Assembly (NCBI RefSeq): GCF_020832325.1
Contig: NZ_JAFIEU010000051.1
Location: 248,001-312,000 of the forward strand
Source of the DNA: Lunatimonas sp.
Lineage (GTDB): Bacteria > Bacteroidota > Bacteroidia > Cytophagales > Cyclobacteriaceae
Direction: 5' to 3'
DNA: 64,000 nucleotides
The position numbers and the translations under genes were made by a program. The notes under the pieces were generated by a model. The model was not told where the DNA came from. It worked only from the letters and a program-made list of their open reading frames with translations, and ran no database searches. How positions within the stretch are numbered: position 1 is the stretch's first letter; the number at the start of each line of letters is the position of its first letter. Positions 45,901-56,493 of the stretch are shown here, piece by piece.

Positions 45901-47308
45901 TGAAGAGGAGTTGCGCTGGATTGAAACTACTAACAAGGATGGGGAGTCCGTCTCCATCGTTATGGGTAGATCCGGTGAAATCAAGATCAATGATCAGAAG
46001 TCTGGCAAGACGTTGGTTTCGAACCACGTGCCATACGGAGCGGTATTGAACGTGAAGGATGGTCAGAAGATCGGTAAAGGAGAGTCGCTATGTACTTGGG
46101 ATCCCTACAATGCCGTGATCTTGTCCGAATTCGACGGCACGGTGGAATTTGATTCGATCATTGAGAGTGTTACCTATAAGGAAGTAGCCGATGATCAGAC
46201 GGGATACCGCGAGAAGGTAATTATCGAAACCAAGGATAAGACGAAGAACCCAGCGGTGATTGTAAATTACGGCGACGAGTCTAAGTCATACAACATACCG
46301 GTGGGAGCTCACCTTTCTGTAGAAGAAGGGGATAAAGTGCGCTCCGGGCAGATCTTGGTGAAGATACCTCGTTCAGTTGGAAAGACCCGGGATATTACCG
46401 GTGGTCTTCCTCGGGTGACGGAGCTTTTTGAAGCGCGTAACCCATCGAACCCGGCGGTAGTTTCTGAAATTGATGGAGTGGTTAGCTATGGAGGCATCAA
46501 ACGCGGTAACAGAGAGATTTTCATTGAATCCAAAGATGGTGTGAAGAAGCGGTACATGGTATCTCTTTCCAAGCATATCTTGGTTCAGGAAAACGACTTT
46601 ATTCGAGCAGGTGAGCCATTGTCTGACGGAGCCATTACACCAAACGATATTCTGTCGATAAAGGGTCCAACGGCTGTACAGGAATACCTAGTAAACGAGA
46701 TCCAAGAGGTGTACCGACTGCAAGGTGTTAAGATCAACGATAAACACATCGAAGTGATCGTTAGCCAAATGATGCAGAAAGTGGAGATTCTGGATGCAGG
46801 AGATACTGGATTCTTGCAGAATCAGATCGTCAATAAGTGGGCGTTCCGAGAGGAAAACGACTCTATCTTAGATAAGAAAGTAGTGATGGATGCGGGAGAT
46901 TCTTCTACGCTGAAGCCGGGTATGATCATTTCGGCGCGAAGACTTCGTGATGAAAATTCCAGCTTGAAGCGCAAGGATTTGAAACTCGTGCAAGTGCGGG
47001 ATGCGCAGGCGGCTGTATCTCAGCCTACGCTTCAGGGTATCACTGCTTCTTCATTGGGAACAGAGAGTTTCATTTCTGCTGCGTCCTTCCAAGAGACCAC
47101 CAAAGTACTCAGTGAAGCAGCCATCAAAGGCAAGCGTGATGAGTTGTTGGGTCTGAAGGAAAACGTAATTGTTGGTCATTTGATCCCTGCCGGTACCGGA
47201 CAGCGTAATCTGGAGCGTGTGCTTGTGGGTTCAAAAGAGGAATACGAACGTTTGGTAGCGGAACGGGATAAGCAGCCAACTAAAAAGGCTAAAGAAACCG
47301 TGAAGTAA
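42995..47308 (+). CDS. rpoC: DNA-directed RNA polymerase subunit beta'
   Basis: A 1437-residue catalytic subunit. N-terminal zinc site [20 protein letters not shown], the active-site magnesium motif NADFDGDQ at residues 472-479, the second zinc site [15 protein letters not shown] and the trigger-loop region further on, including [20 protein letters not shown]. Full length for Bacteroidota. Ends in a terminator at 47331. Confidence 0.98.
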   Translation: MAFRKNKKLNNDFSRVTISLASPESILDSSHGEVTQPETINYRTYKPEMGGLFCERIFGPVKDWECHCGKYKRIRYKGIICDRCGVEVTEKKVRRERMGHIELVVPVAHIWYFKSLPNKIGYLLGLPTKKLDQIVYYERYVVIQPGVKGDDGLQYLDFLTEDEYLDIMDKLPKENQMLDDEDPTKFIAKMGADALEMLLARLDLDDLSYSLRHQAATDTSQQRKAEALKRLKVVEAFRDARTRIENRPEWMIVRMVPVIPPELRPLVPLDGGRFATSDLNDLYRRVIIRNNRLKRLIDIKAPEVILRNEKRMLQEAVDSLFDNSRKVNAVRSDGNRALKSLSDMLKGKQGRFRQNLLGKRVDYSGRSVIVVGPELKLHECGLPKNMAAELFKPFIIRKLIERGIVKTVKSAKKIVDRKDPVVWDILENVLKGHPVLLNRAPTLHRLGIQAFQPKLIEGKAIQLHPLVCTAFNADFDGDQMAVHVPLGHEAILEASTLMLSSHNILNPANGAPITVPSQDMVLGLYYVTKGKKSTEAEPVLGEGMVFYGEEEVIIALNEERISKHAHIKCKVTVRKENGELASEIIDTVAGRLIFNQFVPEQVGFVNELLTKKKLQQIIAEVVKICGIARTAHFLDDIKHLGFQMAYQGGLSMGLDDVIIPEEKDPLIDKAKSEVDQVWNNYLMGLITDNERYNQVIDIWTRTNSNLTNILMRQMEEDNQGFNAIFMMMHSGARGSREQIRQLGGMRGLMAKPQKNLQGSVGEIIENPILSNFKEGLDVLEYFISTHGARKGLADTALKTADAGYLTRRLVDVAQDMIISEEDCGTLRGLVVQALKDNDEIVEPLSERVVGRIAVHDVIDPISDELIISSGEEITDAVAKRIDESAVEEIEIRSVLTCETRRGVCAKCYGRNLSTGSIVQVGESVGVIAAQSIGEPGTQLTLRTFHVGGTASNISVEASINAKFEGIVEFEEELRWIETTNKDGESVSIVMGRSGEIKINDQKSGKTLVSNHVPYGAVLNVKDGQKIGKGESLCTWDPYNAVILSEFDGTVEFDSIIESVTYKEVADDQTGYREKVIIETKDKTKNPAVIVNYGDESKSYNIPVGAHLSVEEGDKVRSGQILVKIPRSVGKTRDITGGLPRVTELFEARNPSNPAVVSEIDGVVSYGGIKRGNREIFIESKDGVKKRYMVSLSKHILVQENDFIRAGEPLSDGAITPNDILSIKGPTAVQEYLVNEIQEVYRLQGVKINDKHIEVIVSQMMQKVEILDAGDTGFLQNQIVNKWAFREENDSILDKKVVMDAGDSSTLKPGMIISARRLRDENSSLKRKDLKLVQVRDAQAAVSQPTLQGITASSLGTESFISAASFQETTKVLSEAAIKGKRDELLGLKENVIVGHLIPAGTGQRNLERVLVGSKEEYERLVAERDKQPTKKAKETVK

Positions 47309-47328
47309 GTTTATATCCATAACCTAAA

Positions 47329-47361
47329 AAAAAAGGTCTGTGATTATGCAGGCCTTTTTTT
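47329..47361 (+). terminator. Terminator after rpoC
   Basis: AAAAAAGGTCTG pairs with CAGGCCTTTTTTT around an 8-base loop (one G-T pair), ending in a run of eight T. Closes the secE-rpoC unit 20 bases after the rpoC stop. Confidence 0.88.
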
Positions 47362-47379
47362 CATTAAATCTAGACGAGC

Positions 47380-47706
47380 ATGGCAGAACAGGAAAAGGAT
47401 AAGCCAACAGGGCAGCAGATAAATGTGGAGCTGAGCGACGAAATCGCAGAAGGAGTCTACAGTAATTTAGCGATGATAGCGCATTCGCAGTCAGAGTTTG
47501 TGGTAGATTTTATTCGGCTGATGCCAGGAGTACCGAAGGCTAAGGTCAAATCCCGCATTATTATCACACCGGATCATGCCAAGCGATTGTTGGCCGCGCT
47601 GAAGGATAATATCGAGAAATACGAGATGGCTTTTGGCAAGATTCAAAATGGGCAGGGCGCTCCGGAATTCCCGCTAAATTTTGGTGGGACACTGGGAGAA
47701 GCTTAA
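47380..47706 (+). CDS. DUF3467 domain protein
   Basis: A 108-residue protein of the DUF3467 family, regularly found just after rpoC in Bacteroidota; function unknown. Core blocks: INVELSDEIAEGVYSNLAMI, SEFVVDFIRLMPGVPKAKV and RIIITPDHAKRLLAALKDNI. No signal peptide or membrane segment. Its constant position suggests a link with transcription or translation, which is inference only. It lies after the rpoC terminator, with no perfect promoter of its own, so it may rely on read-through. Confidence 0.88.
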   Translation: MAEQEKDKPTGQQINVELSDEIAEGVYSNLAMIAHSQSEFVVDFIRLMPGVPKAKVKSRIIITPDHAKRLLAALKDNIEKYEMAFGKIQNGQGAPEFPLNFGGTLGEA

Positions 47707-47726
47707 TGAAAATATAACTGCTTAAT

Positions 47727-47757
47727 TTTGTTTGTTTTATTGATTTGTTTACCTTTG
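47727..47757 (+). promoter_or_regulatory. rpsL operon promoter
   Basis: TTTG at 47727-47730, exactly 19 bases, TACCTTTG at 47750-47757. Complete match to the Bacteroidota housekeeping consensus. The ten bases TTTGCAGTCC are identical at the rplC promoter. Confidence 0.8.
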
Positions 47758-47806
47758 CAGTCCAAAAAATAAAAGTTTAAAAGCAGTAAATTAACTTTAT
47801 CTATTA

Positions 47807-48217
47807 ATGCCTACTATACAACAGTTAGTAAGAAAAGGTAGAAATACCCTCGAGACAAAGTCCAAATCCAGGGCTTTGGACGCTTGTCCGCAGCGTAGAG
47901 GGGTGTGTACCAGGGTGTACACCACTACCCCAAAGAAGCCTAACTCAGCGATGAGGAAAGTGGCCAGAGTGAGGTTGACCAACGGAAAAGAGGTAAATGC
48001 CTACATCCCAGGAGAAGGACACAATCTTCAGGAGCACTCGATTGTGCTTATCCGAGGAGGTAGGGTAAAGGACCTTCCGGGTGTTAGATACCACATTATC
48101 CGTGGAGCCTTGGACACTGCGGGTGTGAAGGACAGAAAGCAAGGTAGGTCTAAATATGGAGCTAAGCGTCCTAAGGCAGGCAAAGGAGCTCCGGCTGCAC
48201 CAGCGAAAAAGAAATAA
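47807..48217 (+). CDS. rpsL: 30S ribosomal protein S12
   Basis: A 136-residue decoding-centre protein. The accuracy loops TTPKKPNSA (K43, K44) and [10 protein letters not shown] (K88, D89) are intact and of streptomycin-sensitive type. D89 is the aspartate methylthiolated by RimO, whose gene ends at 270. First gene of rpsL-rpsG-fusA-rpsJ, 49 bases after its -7 box. Confidence 0.98.
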   Translation: MPTIQQLVRKGRNTLETKSKSRALDACPQRRGVCTRVYTTTPKKPNSAMRKVARVRLTNGKEVNAYIPGEGHNLQEHSIVLIRGGRVKDLPGVRYHIIRGALDTAGVKDRKQGRSKYGAKRPKAGKGAPAAPAKKK

Positions 48218-48239
48218 GATTTTATAACGTATAGTTAAA

Positions 48240-48707
48240 ATGAGAAAAGCAAAACCTAAAAAGAGGTATATTCTTCCTGATCCCAAGTTTCACGATACCT
48301 TGGTAACCAAGTTTGTAAACTGTCTGATGGTTGACGGGAAGAAAAGTATTGCCTACAAGATTTTCTACGACGCGATAGCGAAAGTAGAGGAAAAAGTAGG
48401 TGAGAATGGTCTTGAGGTTTGGAAAAAAGCGCTTAACAACATCACTCCAGCCGTAGAGGTGAAGAGTCGTAGGGTTGGTGGAGCTACATTCCAGGTGCCA
48501 ATGGAAGTAAGACCAGAGAGGAAGCAGTCGCTTGGCATCAAGTGGATGATTACCTACGCCCGGAAGAGGGGTGAGAAGACTATGATGGATAGGCTGGCAG
48601 GTGAAGTCATTGCTGCGGCTAAAGGTGAAGGAGCAGCGGTGAAAAAGAAAGATGATACGCACCGAATGGCTGAAGCAAACAAAGCATTCTCGCACTTTAG
48701 ATTTTAA
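48240..48707 (+). CDS. rpsG: 30S ribosomal protein S7
   Basis: A 155-residue primary 16S-binding protein of the small-subunit head. Blocks: [56 protein letters not shown] and a late [15 protein letters not shown]. 22 bases after rpsL and 6 bases before fusA. Confidence 0.97.
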   Translation: MRKAKPKKRYILPDPKFHDTLVTKFVNCLMVDGKKSIAYKIFYDAIAKVEEKVGENGLEVWKKALNNITPAVEVKSRRVGGATFQVPMEVRPERKQSLGIKWMITYARKRGEKTMMDRLAGEVIAAAKGEGAAVKKKDDTHRMAEANKAFSHFRF

Positions 48708-48713
48708 TAGATA

Positions 48714-50831
48714 ATGGCAAGAGATTTAAAATTCACCAGAAACATCGGTATTGCTGCGCATATCGATGCAGGTAAAACAACCACTACTGAAAGGATTCTT
48801 TTTTATTCCGGCGTAAGCCATAAAATCGGAGAGGTTCACGATGGTGCCGCTACCATGGACTGGATGGCACAAGAGCAAGAGCGTGGTATCACAATCACTT
48901 CTGCTGCGACTACTGTTTTTTGGAATTACAGAGACAACAAATATCAAGTTAATATAATCGATACTCCAGGACACGTGGACTTTACCGTTGAGGTAAATCG
49001 TTCATTGCGGATTTTGGATGGATTGGTGTTCCTTTTTAGTGCTGTTGACGGCGTGGAACCACAGTCTGAGACTAACTGGAGGCTTGCGGATAACTATAAA
49101 GTAGCCCGAATCGGATTCGTAAACAAAATGGACCGTGCTGGAGCCAACTTCTTGGACGTGTGTAAGCAGGTAAAGGAAATGCTGGGCAGCTATGCTGTAC
49201 CCTTGCAGCTTCCTATCGGTGCGGAAGACAAATTCCGAGGCGTGGTAGACCTGGTAAACAACCGGGCCATGATCTGGAATGAAGCGGATATGGGTATGAC
49301 CTACGAGGTGGTGCCTATTCCAGAAGACATGGAAGAGGAAGTTGCTGAATGGAGGGAGCACCTTTTAGAGGCAGTAGCCGATTACGATGAATCCTTGATG
49401 GAGAAATTTTTCGATGATCCTGATTCTATCACAGAAGAAGAGATCCTTTCAGCTCTCCGTAAAGCGGTGATCGATATGAAGATCGTTCCTATGGTTTGTG
49501 GTTCATCCTTCAAAAACAAGGGTGTACAGACCATGTTGGATTTGGTTATGGAGCTGTTGCCATCGCCATTGGACAAGGACGATATCATTGGTCACGCCCC
49601 TGATTCTGAAGAAGAAATCCGAATTTCCCCAGATGAGAGCGAGCCGTTTACTGGATTGGCGTTTAAGATTGCTACTGACCCATTTGTGGGTAGACTTTGC
49701 TTCGTAAGAGCATACTCCGGTAAATTGGAATCTGGTTCTTATGTATATAATACCCGTTCTGGTAATAAAGAGCGTATTTCTCGCGTGTTTCAGATGCACG
49801 CCAACAAGCAGAATCAGATCGATGCCTTGAGGGCAGGTGATATTGGAGCTGTAGTTGGTTTCAAAGATATCAAAACCGGAGATACCCTTTGCGACGAAAA
49901 GCGTAAGGTAGTATTGGAATCCATGGTGTTCCCAGAGCCGGTAATCGGATATGCCATTGAGCCTAAAACGCAGGCTGACGTGGATAAGTTGGGTATGGCC
50001 ATTTCCAAATTGGTCGAAGAAGATCCTACTTTGCAGGTCAATACAGATCACGAAACTGGTCAAACGATCCTGAGAGGTATGGGTGAGCTTCACTTGGATA
50101 TCATCATAGACCGACTTAAAAGAGAGTTTAAGGTAGAAATCAACCAAGGAGCACCTCAGGTAGCTTATAAAGAGGCATTGTTTGGATCGGTAGAGCACAA
50201 GGAAGTATACAAGAAGCAAACCGGTGGTAAAGGTAAATTTGCCGATATCGTGTTTGAACTTGGTCCGAAAGAAGCGGATTCTGAGACCGGAGAGATCAAG
50301 CCAGGATTGGATTTCGTGAATGGTATCGTGGGTGGTGTGATTCCTCGGGAATTTATACCAGCGATTCAAAAAGGTTTTGCGGAGGCAATGAAAAATGGTC
50401 CGTTGGCTGGATATCCGATTGAATCGATGAAGGTTCGGTTGTTCCATGGATCCTTCCACGACGTCGATTCCGATGCGCTTTCGTTTGAATTGGCTGCAAG
50501 AATTGGCTTCAAAGAAGCTGCGAAAAAATGTAAGCCCCAGCTGTTGGAGCCTATCATGTCTGTTGACGTGGTTACCCCGGATGAGTACACCGGTCCTATC
50601 ACTGGAGACTTGAACAGAAGAAGAGGCTTGATGAAAGGGATGGATACGAAGGGATCGTCTACGGTTGTTCGTGCGGTCGTTCCGTTGTCTGAGCTCTTTG
50701 GATACGTTACCGACTTGAGGACAATTTCTTCCGGACGGGCAACGGCATCGTTAACATTCTCCCACTATGAGCCTGTTCCTACGAACATTGCTGAAGGGGT
50801 AATTGCCAAGGTAAAAGGTGAGAAAGCCTAA
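48714..50831 (+). CDS. fusA: Elongation factor G
   Basis: A 705-residue translocation GTPase. G motifs: AHIDAGKT (15-22), DTPGH (83-87) and NKMD (137-140); domains II to V follow, with [18 protein letters not shown] in domain III and [20 protein letters not shown] in domain V. Canonical length, so the translocation-type EF-G rather than a recycling-only variant is likely. No tuf follows it, unlike the str operon of E. coli. Confidence 0.98.
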   Translation: MARDLKFTRNIGIAAHIDAGKTTTTERILFYSGVSHKIGEVHDGAATMDWMAQEQERGITITSAATTVFWNYRDNKYQVNIIDTPGHVDFTVEVNRSLRILDGLVFLFSAVDGVEPQSETNWRLADNYKVARIGFVNKMDRAGANFLDVCKQVKEMLGSYAVPLQLPIGAEDKFRGVVDLVNNRAMIWNEADMGMTYEVVPIPEDMEEEVAEWREHLLEAVADYDESLMEKFFDDPDSITEEEILSALRKAVIDMKIVPMVCGSSFKNKGVQTMLDLVMELLPSPLDKDDIIGHAPDSEEEIRISPDESEPFTGLAFKIATDPFVGRLCFVRAYSGKLESGSYVYNTRSGNKERISRVFQMHANKQNQIDALRAGDIGAVVGFKDIKTGDTLCDEKRKVVLESMVFPEPVIGYAIEPKTQADVDKLGMAISKLVEEDPTLQVNTDHETGQTILRGMGELHLDIIIDRLKREFKVEINQGAPQVAYKEALFGSVEHKEVYKKQTGGKGKFADIVFELGPKEADSETGEIKPGLDFVNGIVGGVIPREFIPAIQKGFAEAMKNGPLAGYPIESMKVRLFHGSFHDVDSDALSFELAARIGFKEAAKKCKPQLLEPIMSVDVVTPDEYTGPITGDLNRRRGLMKGMDTKGSSTVVRAVVPLSELFGYVTDLRTISSGRATASLTFSHYEPVPTNIAEGVIAKVKGEKA

Positions 50832-50844
50832 ATATTGACAGAAC

Positions 50845-51150
50845 ATGAATCAGAAAATAAGAATAAAACTAAAATCTTACGATCACAGCCTGGTGGATAA
50901 GTCATCAGAGAAGATCGTGAAAGCAGTGAAGTCAACAGGTGCAGTAGTGGTGGGTCCTATTCCTCTTCCTACTAAGAAGGAGAAGTTCACCGTATTGCGG
51001 TCTCCCCACGTAAACAAGAAGTCTAGGGAGCAATTCCAACTTTGCACGTACAAGCGTTTGGTGGACATTTACTCCAACAGTTCCAAGACGGTGGATGCGT
51101 TGATGAAAATTGAGCTTCCCAGTGGTGTAGATGTTGAGATAAAAGTTTGA
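50845..51150 (+). CDS. rpsJ: 30S ribosomal protein S10
   Basis: A 101-residue protein of the small-subunit head, also the NusE antitermination partner of NusG. Blocks: [40 protein letters not shown] and [16 protein letters not shown]. Last gene of its transcript here: a strong terminator follows 12 bases after the stop codon, separating it from rplC. Confidence 0.97.
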   Translation: MNQKIRIKLKSYDHSLVDKSSEKIVKAVKSTGAVVVGPIPLPTKKEKFTVLRSPHVNKKSREQFQLCTYKRLVDIYSNSSKTVDALMKIELPSGVDVEIKV

Positions 51151-51162
51151 CGGATGGTCGTC

Positions 51163-51192
51163 AAAAGCCTGCACCTCGGTGCAGGCTTTTTT
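51163..51192 (+). terminator. Strong terminator after rpsJ
   Basis: Stem AAAAGCCTGCAC / GTGCAGGCTTTT (12 bp, perfect) with a CTCG tetraloop and a run of six T. One of the strongest terminators in the window; it splits the S10 gene from the rest of the usual S10 cluster. Confidence 0.9.
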
Positions 51193-51294
51193 ATGGCACT
51201 ATTTTTAGTTGATGGTTTTTGGTTTTTGCTCCCGCGAAAGGTTCCAGATACCCCCATGTTTTTACCTAATTAATTGAAAATATTAAAGTTGGGA

Positions 51295-51325
51295 TTTGTA
51301 AGGTGAATTTAAATTGCTAACTTTG
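51295..51325 (+). promoter_or_regulatory. rplC operon promoter
   Basis: TTTG at 51295-51298, exactly 19 bases, TAACTTTG at 51318-51325. Full consensus match. The sequence TTTGCAGTCC is shared with the rpsL promoter. The leader to rplC would be about 58 bases. Confidence 0.8.
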
Positions 51326-51338
51326 CAGTCCTTTAAAA

Positions 51339-51366
51339 AAGCACAGGTGTGTCCATACTTGTGTTT
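51339..51366 (+). promoter_or_regulatory. Leader hairpin of the rplC operon
   Basis: AAGCACAGG pairs with CTTGTGTTT (9 bp including two G-T pairs) around a ten-base loop, just after the expected mRNA start. A candidate site for autoregulation by a protein of the operon (L4 does this in gamma-proteobacteria), but nothing here proves it. Confidence 0.4.
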
Positions 51367-51389
51367 CTTGGTTTATTATATAACAGAAG

Positions 51390-52022
51390 ATGTCTGGAAT
51401 AATAGGAAAAAAAGTAGGAATGACTAGCATTTTCAGTGCCGATGGGCGTAATGTCGCATGCACGCTAATAGAAGCTGGTCCTTGCGTAGTGACGCAAGTA
51501 AAAAATGTTGAATCAGACGGGTACAATGCTGTTCAGTTGGCGTACGGTGAGCGTAAGGAGAAAAATACTCCCAAGCCGTTGGTTGGCCATTTCAAAAAGG
51601 CCGGCACCACGCCGAAGCACAAAGTTGTAGAGTTCAGGGACTTTAGGGTTGAATTCGAAGGTCAGGTTGACTTAGGAAAGACCGTTAAGGCTTCGGAAGT
51701 TTTTGTAGAGGGTGACTTCGTGGATGCGATAGGTACCTCTAAAGGTAAGGGTTTTCAAGGTGTGGTAAAGCGTCACGGATTTGGTGGTGTGGGTGGTCAA
51801 ACCCACGGTCAGCACAACCGTCAGCGCCACCCCGGTTCGATTGGTGCTTGTTCTTGGCCTTCCAGGGTTTTCAAGGGGATGCGCATGGCCGGAAGAACAG
51901 GAGGTGACCGGGTGAAAGTGATCAATCTAAAGGTATTGAAGATCTATCCCGAGCAGAATCTATTGTTAGTAAGCGGATCTGTTCCCGGACCGAAAAATTC
52001 TTACGTAATTATAGAGAAGTAA
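51390..52022 (+). CDS. rplC: 50S ribosomal protein L3
   Basis: A 210-residue protein near the peptidyl-transferase centre. Blocks: [20 protein letters not shown] at the start, [20 protein letters not shown] in the middle with the loop glutamine region [20 protein letters not shown], then [16 protein letters not shown]. First gene of a long ribosomal operon that runs at least to rpsN. Confidence 0.97.
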   Translation: MSGIIGKKVGMTSIFSADGRNVACTLIEAGPCVVTQVKNVESDGYNAVQLAYGERKEKNTPKPLVGHFKKAGTTPKHKVVEFRDFRVEFEGQVDLGKTVKASEVFVEGDFVDAIGTSKGKGFQGVVKRHGFGGVGGQTHGQHNRQRHPGSIGACSWPSRVFKGMRMAGRTGGDRVKVINLKVLKIYPEQNLLLVSGSVPGPKNSYVIIEK

Positions 52023-52026
52023 TAAG

Positions 52027-52656
52027 ATGGAGTTAGCAATATTAAAACAGAACGGTGAAGAAACCGGCAGAACGGTTAATCTCTCCGATGATATTTTCGG
52101 CATTGAGCCGAACGATCATGCGATTTACCTGGATGTGAAGCAATACTTGGCCAATAAGAGGCAAGGTACCCACAAGTCCAAGGAAAGAAACGAAGTAGCT
52201 GGCTCTACCAAGAAGATCAAAAAGCAAAAAGGTACCGGTGGTGCCCGTGCTGGTTCTTTGAAATCGCCTGTGTTCAGAGGTGGTGGTAGGGTGTTTGGGC
52301 CTAAGCCCAGAGACTATTCCTTCAAATTGAACAAGAAGTTAAAACAGTTGGCTAGGAAATCAGCCTTTACTTATAAAGCCAAAGACAACAGTGTGTTGGT
52401 TTTGGAGGACTTCAGCTTTGAGGCGCCCAAAACTAAAAACTACATACAGCTTTTAGCCGGTTTGTCGCTTGCGGGTAAGAAGACGTTGTTGTTGCTTCCT
52501 GAAGTAGACAAGAACGTGGTATTGTCTAGCAGGAATTTGCCGAAGGCGAAGGTAATGGTGGTTAATGATGTCAATACCTATGAGCTGCTCAACGCCGATA
52601 GTTTGGTATTGTGTGAGGGCTCTGTAAGTAAGTTAGAAACCCTATTATCGAAGTAA
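52027..52656 (+). CDS. rplD: 50S ribosomal protein L4
   Basis: A 209-residue protein of the exit tunnel. The extended loop contains KKIKKQKGTGGARAGSLKSP and GGRVFGPKPRDYSFKLNKK. In other bacteria L4 represses its own operon. 4 bases after rplC and 1 before rplW. Confidence 0.97.
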   Translation: MELAILKQNGEETGRTVNLSDDIFGIEPNDHAIYLDVKQYLANKRQGTHKSKERNEVAGSTKKIKKQKGTGGARAGSLKSPVFRGGGRVFGPKPRDYSFKLNKKLKQLARKSAFTYKAKDNSVLVLEDFSFEAPKTKNYIQLLAGLSLAGKKTLLLLPEVDKNVVLSSRNLPKAKVMVVNDVNTYELLNADSLVLCEGSVSKLETLLSK

Positions 52657-52657
52657 G

Positions 52658-52948
52658 ATGAAGAATGTATTAAAGAAACCTTTGATTACAGAGAAAATCT
52701 CTGCTATGAATGATCGGGGAGTGTACGGTTTTGTCGTAGAAAAGACGGCAAAGAAGCCTCAGATTAAGAAAGCGGTGGAGGATATGTACGGTGTGAAGGT
52801 AGTAGATGTACGCACGATGCGTTATGCTGCCAAGAAAAAGACCCGGTATACCAAAGCCAAGATCGTTTCAGGCTATACAAATGCTTTCAAAAAGGCGATT
52901 GTACAGGTTGCTGAAGGTGAGATAATTGATTTTTACGGAGAAATATAA
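52658..52948 (+). CDS. rplW: 50S ribosomal protein L23
   Basis: A 96-residue protein at the tunnel exit, docking site for trigger factor and SRP. Starts LKKPLITEKISAMNDRGVY and has VEKTAKKPQIKKAVEDMYGV with the rRNA-binding tail KKKTRYTKAK. Confidence 0.96.
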   Translation: MKNVLKKPLITEKISAMNDRGVYGFVVEKTAKKPQIKKAVEDMYGVKVVDVRTMRYAAKKKTRYTKAKIVSGYTNAFKKAIVQVAEGEIIDFYGEI

Positions 52949-52961
52949 TTAAGGAAGAATC

Positions 52962-53786
52962 ATGGCAGTTAAAAAACTTAAGCCGGTAACCCCCGGAACC
53001 AGATTCAGAGTAGCTCCTGCATTTGATGAGATTACCGCATCAAAGCCCGAGAAGAGTTTGTTGGCACCTTTGAAAAAAACTGGAGGCCGGAACAATTCCG
53101 GTAAGATGACCAATAGATATATAGGTGGTGGACACAAGAGAAGGCTTCGGGTCATTGACTTTAAGCGCAATAAAGACGGTGTTCCAGCTACAGTAAAGAC
53201 AATCGAATACGATCCGAATCGTACCGCAAGGATTGCCTTGTTGTTTTATGCAGATGGGTCTAAGACCTACATTATCGCACCGGAAGGACTGGAAGTTGGC
53301 CAGGAAATCGTATCTGGTGAGCAAGTTGCTCCTGAGGTAGGTAACTGTATGCTGATCAATAACATTCCGTTGGGTACCATTGTACACGCCATTGAATTGA
53401 AGCCTGGTAAAGGTGCTGCAATGGCGAGGAGTGCAGGCAGCTACGCGCAGATCGTTGCCCGTGAAGGTAAGTATGTAACGGTTAAATTGCCTTCGGGCGA
53501 GATGAGAATGGTGTTAGGAACCTGTAGAGCTACTGTTGGTACTGTATCCAATGGCGACCACATGAATGTGGTGTTGGGCAAAGCCGGTAGAAACAGGTGG
53601 TTGGGCAGACGTCCAAGAACGAGGGGTGTTGCGATGAACCCGGTAGATCACCCAATGGGTGGTGGCGAAGGCCGTTCGTCCGGAGGTCATCCGAGATCTA
53701 GGACTGGTTTGCTCGCTAAGGGTAAAAAGACCAGGTCACCCAAGAAGTATTCTAACAAACTTATCATCAGTAGAAGATCTAAATAA
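52962..53786 (+). CDS. rplB: 50S ribosomal protein L2
   Basis: A 274-residue core protein needed for subunit joining and peptidyl transfer. Motifs: [40 protein letters not shown] and [20 protein letters not shown] with the conserved histidine. A weak purine-rich stretch (AAGGAAG) lies before its ATG. Confidence 0.97.
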   Translation: MAVKKLKPVTPGTRFRVAPAFDEITASKPEKSLLAPLKKTGGRNNSGKMTNRYIGGGHKRRLRVIDFKRNKDGVPATVKTIEYDPNRTARIALLFYADGSKTYIIAPEGLEVGQEIVSGEQVAPEVGNCMLINNIPLGTIVHAIELKPGKGAAMARSAGSYAQIVAREGKYVTVKLPSGEMRMVLGTCRATVGTVSNGDHMNVVLGKAGRNRWLGRRPRTRGVAMNPVDHPMGGGEGRSSGGHPRSRTGLLAKGKKTRSPKKYSNKLIISRRSK

Positions 53787-53788
53787 TT

Positions 53789-54067
53789 ATGGCACGTTCA
53801 TTAAAAAAAGGTCCGTATATAGAGCACCATTTGTTGAAAAAAGTGGATGCGATGAACGAATCCGGGAAGAAATCTGTGATCAAGACTTGGTCCAGAAGAT
53901 CCATGATCTCTCCGGATTTCGTAGGCCATACCTTTGCTGTGCATAACGGTAATAAATTCATTCCGGTATTTGTGACAGACAACATGGTAGGACATAAGTT
54001 GGGTGAGTTTGCCCCGACAAGGAATTTCAGAGGCCACATTGCCAAAAAAGATAAAGGAAAGAGATAA
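53789..54067 (+). CDS. rpsS: 30S ribosomal protein S19
   Basis: A 92-residue protein of the small-subunit head. [19 protein letters not shown] at the start, then [20 protein letters not shown] and [20 protein letters not shown] at the end. Two bases separate it from each neighbour. Confidence 0.97.
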   Translation: MARSLKKGPYIEHHLLKKVDAMNESGKKSVIKTWSRRSMISPDFVGHTFAVHNGNKFIPVFVTDNMVGHKLGEFAPTRNFRGHIAKKDKGKR

Positions 54068-54069
54068 TC

Positions 54070-54459
54070 ATGGAAGCAATAGCAAGATTGAACGATGTCC
54101 CTACCTCCACCAGAAAAATGCGTCTTGTGGCAGACCTTGTACGAGGCAAGCGAGTGGGACATGCATTGAGTATTCTGAGGTATACTCCTAATCATGGAGC
54201 CATTAAGCTGGAAAAACTTTTGTTGTCGGCAGTGGCTAACTGGCAGGCTAAAAATCCTGACGAGAAATTGGAAGACGCGGATCTGTACATCAAGACTATC
54301 ATGGTGGACGGTGGCCGCATGCTGAAGCGTCTTAGACCTGCTCCTCAAGGCAGAGCTCACAGAATACGAAAAAGATCAAATCATGTAACCCTGATTGTTG
54401 ATTCGGTCAATGAGGGCGTTACCGCTGATGTTGTAGAATCAACCGAAAATGTAAACTAA
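54070..54459 (+). CDS. rplV: 50S ribosomal protein L22
   Basis: A 129-residue tunnel protein. Blocks: [20 protein letters not shown] and [20 protein letters not shown]-like [20 protein letters not shown], the beta-hairpin that lines the exit tunnel near the macrolide site. No unusual insertion there. Confidence 0.96.
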   Translation: MEAIARLNDVPTSTRKMRLVADLVRGKRVGHALSILRYTPNHGAIKLEKLLLSAVANWQAKNPDEKLEDADLYIKTIMVDGGRMLKRLRPAPQGRAHRIRKRSNHVTLIVDSVNEGVTADVVESTENVN

Positions 54460-54462
54460 CAT

Positions 54463-55203
54463 ATGGGACAGAAAGTTAACCCGATTGGTTTAAGACTTGG
54501 TATCATAAAGGGCTGGGATTCAAACTGGTATGGAGGAAGAGATTTCGCCGATAAGCTTTATGAAGATCAAAAAATCAGGAATTATGTGTATGCGCGTATA
54601 CCTAAGGGAGGTATTTCCAAGGTAATCATTGAGCGTACGCTAAAGCGTATCACCCTTACCATCCAGACAGCCCGTCCCGGAGTAGTAATTGGAAAAGGTG
54701 GTTCTGAAGTAGACAAACTGAAAGAAGAGCTAAAGAAGCTCACCAATAAGGATGTGCAGATCAATATTTTTGAGATCAAGCGTCCGGAATTAGATGCAAA
54801 ACTGGTAGGAGAATCTATTGGTCAGCAGTTGGAGGCTAGGATATCATTCCGTAGGGCCATGAAGCAGTCGATCGCCGCTACTATGCGAGTGGGTGCTGAG
54901 GGTATTAAGGTGAAGCTTTCCGGTCGATTGGGCGGTGCCGAGATGGCTCGTTCTGAGATGTACAAGGAAGGACGTATTCCACTTCATACGCTTCGAGCGG
55001 ATGTGGATTATGCCATTTCTGAAGCTCAAACGGTCTATGGTATCATCGGTATCAAAGTTTGGATTTTCAAAGGTGAAGTTTACGGAAAGAGAGACCTTTC
55101 TCCCAACGTCGTAGCCTCCGGTGACAGCAAAGGAAATGCAGCACCTGCGGGCAACAGGAGACGAAGAGAAGGTGGACCGAAACGAAGAAAGCGAAGCAAT
55201 TAA
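54463..55203 (+). CDS. rpsC: 30S ribosomal protein S3
   Basis: A 246-residue protein at the mRNA entry with an N-terminal KH domain ([20 protein letters not shown]) and C-terminal domain with [20 protein letters not shown] and [20 protein letters not shown]. The basic tail of about 25 residues rich in Arg and Lys is lineage-typical. Confidence 0.97.
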   Translation: MGQKVNPIGLRLGIIKGWDSNWYGGRDFADKLYEDQKIRNYVYARIPKGGISKVIIERTLKRITLTIQTARPGVVIGKGGSEVDKLKEELKKLTNKDVQINIFEIKRPELDAKLVGESIGQQLEARISFRRAMKQSIAATMRVGAEGIKVKLSGRLGGAEMARSEMYKEGRIPLHTLRADVDYAISEAQTVYGIIGIKVWIFKGEVYGKRDLSPNVVASGDSKGNAAPAGNRRRREGGPKRRKRSN

Positions 55204-55224
55204 TTTCACCCTAATTGACGAATC

Positions 55225-55644
55225 ATGTTACAGCCAAGAAGAACGAAATTTAGAAAAATGCACAAAGGCAGAGTCAAAGGCCTTGCTCAGCGAGGGCATA
55301 CTTTGGCATTTGGCAACTTTGGCATTAAGTCTTTGGAGCCGGGATGGATAACCTCCCGACAGATAGAAGCTGCCCGTATCGCGATGACTCGGGCAATGAA
55401 GCGAGAAGGACAGGTTTGGATCAGGATTTTTCCTGACAAGCCCATTACCAAAAAACCTGCGGAAGTACGTATGGGTAAGGGTAAAGGAGCGCCTGAATAT
55501 TGGGTGGCGGTGATCAAGCCGGGAACCATCCTTTTTGAAGCAACCGGCGTTAGTTTGGAAGTGGCCCAGGAGGCGTTGAGATTGGCTCAGCAGAAACTTC
55601 CGGTCAGTACAAAATTTGTGGTACGTAGAGAATACGTAGGATAA
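55225..55644 (+). CDS. rplP: 50S ribosomal protein L16
   Basis: A 139-residue protein at the A-site side of the peptidyl-transferase centre. [19 protein letters not shown] at the start, [20 protein letters not shown], and [20 protein letters not shown] with [18 protein letters not shown]. Complete. Confidence 0.97.
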   Translation: MLQPRRTKFRKMHKGRVKGLAQRGHTLAFGNFGIKSLEPGWITSRQIEAARIAMTRAMKREGQVWIRIFPDKPITKKPAEVRMGKGKGAPEYWVAVIKPGTILFEATGVSLEVAQEALRLAQQKLPVSTKFVVRREYVG

Positions 55645-55653
55645 TATACAACG

Positions 55654-55848
55654 ATGAAAAATTCCGAAATAAACGCACTTACAGAGGGCGAACTGAACGA
55701 ACGTATCGTAGCTGAGCAGGAGAATTTGACTAAGTTGAAGTTCGCTCATGCCATTTCTCCCATAGAGAATCCAAATAAGATCAGTCAGGCAAAGAAGTTA
55801 GTCGCAAGATTGAAGACTGCTTTGAGGGCAAAACAACTAGCTAAATAA
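55654..55848 (+). CDS. rpmC: 50S ribosomal protein L29
   Basis: A 64-residue two-helix protein near the tunnel exit. [19 protein letters not shown] and [20 protein letters not shown] match uL29. Its stop codon shares one base with the first ATG of rpsQ. Confidence 0.94.
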   Translation: MKNSEINALTEGELNERIVAEQENLTKLKFAHAISPIENPNKISQAKKLVARLKTALRAKQLAK

Positions 55849-56120
55849 TGAATACGATGGCTACTACAGAAAGAAACCTGCGTAAAGAAAGAATAGGAAA
55901 GGTAGTTAGCAGCGCGATGGATAAGTCCATTACGGTTGCTGTAGAGCGAAGGGTAAAGCACCCAATCTACGGTAAGTTCGTCGCGAAAACTACCAAATTT
56001 ATGGCTCATGACGAGAACAACGACTGCAATCCAGGTGACCTGGTGAAGATCAGCGAAACTCGTCCGCTGAGTAAGAACAAGCGTTGGAGATTAGTAGAAA
56101 TTATTGAAAGGGCTAAGTAA
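55848..56120 (+). CDS. rpsQ: 30S ribosomal protein S17
   Basis: A 90-residue OB-fold protein. Blocks: [40 protein letters not shown] and [16 protein letters not shown]. The start at 55848 overlaps rpmC by one base; the ATG three codons on (55857) is an alternative. Confidence 0.95.
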   Translation: MNTMATTERNLRKERIGKVVSSAMDKSITVAVERRVKHPIYGKFVAKTTKFMAHDENNDCNPGDLVKISETRPLSKNKRWRLVEIIERAK

Positions 56121-56122
56121 TC

Positions 56123-56491
56123 ATGATACAACAAGAATCAAGATTGAGTGTTGCGGATAATTCAGGTGCCAAAGAGGTGCTTGTCATCCGCGTACTGGGT
56201 GGAACCGGCAGGCGATATGCCTCCATCGGAGACAAAGTGGTCGTCACCGTAAAAACAGCTCTTTCATCCAGCAATATGAAAAAAGGTACCGTTTCAAAAG
56301 CGGTTATCGTTAGGACTAAAAAAGAAGTGAGAAGAAAAGATGGTTCGTATATCCGATTTGAGGATAATGCCGCTGTTCTTCTCAATAACAATGACGAGCC
56401 TAGAGGAACGCGTATTTTTGGGCCAGTCGCCCGAGAGCTACGTGAAAAGCAGTTTATGAAGATTGTCTCTCTAGCCCCTGAAGTACTGTAA
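56123..56491 (+). CDS. rplN: 50S ribosomal protein L14
   Basis: A 122-residue protein at the subunit interface. [20 protein letters not shown] at the start, [20 protein letters not shown] and the final [12 protein letters not shown] are diagnostic of uL14. Confidence 0.97.
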   Translation: MIQQESRLSVADNSGAKEVLVIRVLGGTGRRYASIGDKVVVTVKTALSSSNMKKGTVSKAVIVRTKKEVRRKDGSYIRFEDNAAVLLNNNDEPRGTRIFGPVARELREKQFMKIVSLAPEVL

Positions 56492-56493
56492 TC

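Noticed and set aside
49503-50459. A 318-codon open frame antisense to fusA
   Set aside because: Shadow frame produced by biased codon use in fusA; no recognizable motifs and no promoter. The same applies to long antisense frames in tuf (34997-35515), rpoC (44507-45076), rpsH/rplF (57736-58341) and rplN/rplX (56113-56715).
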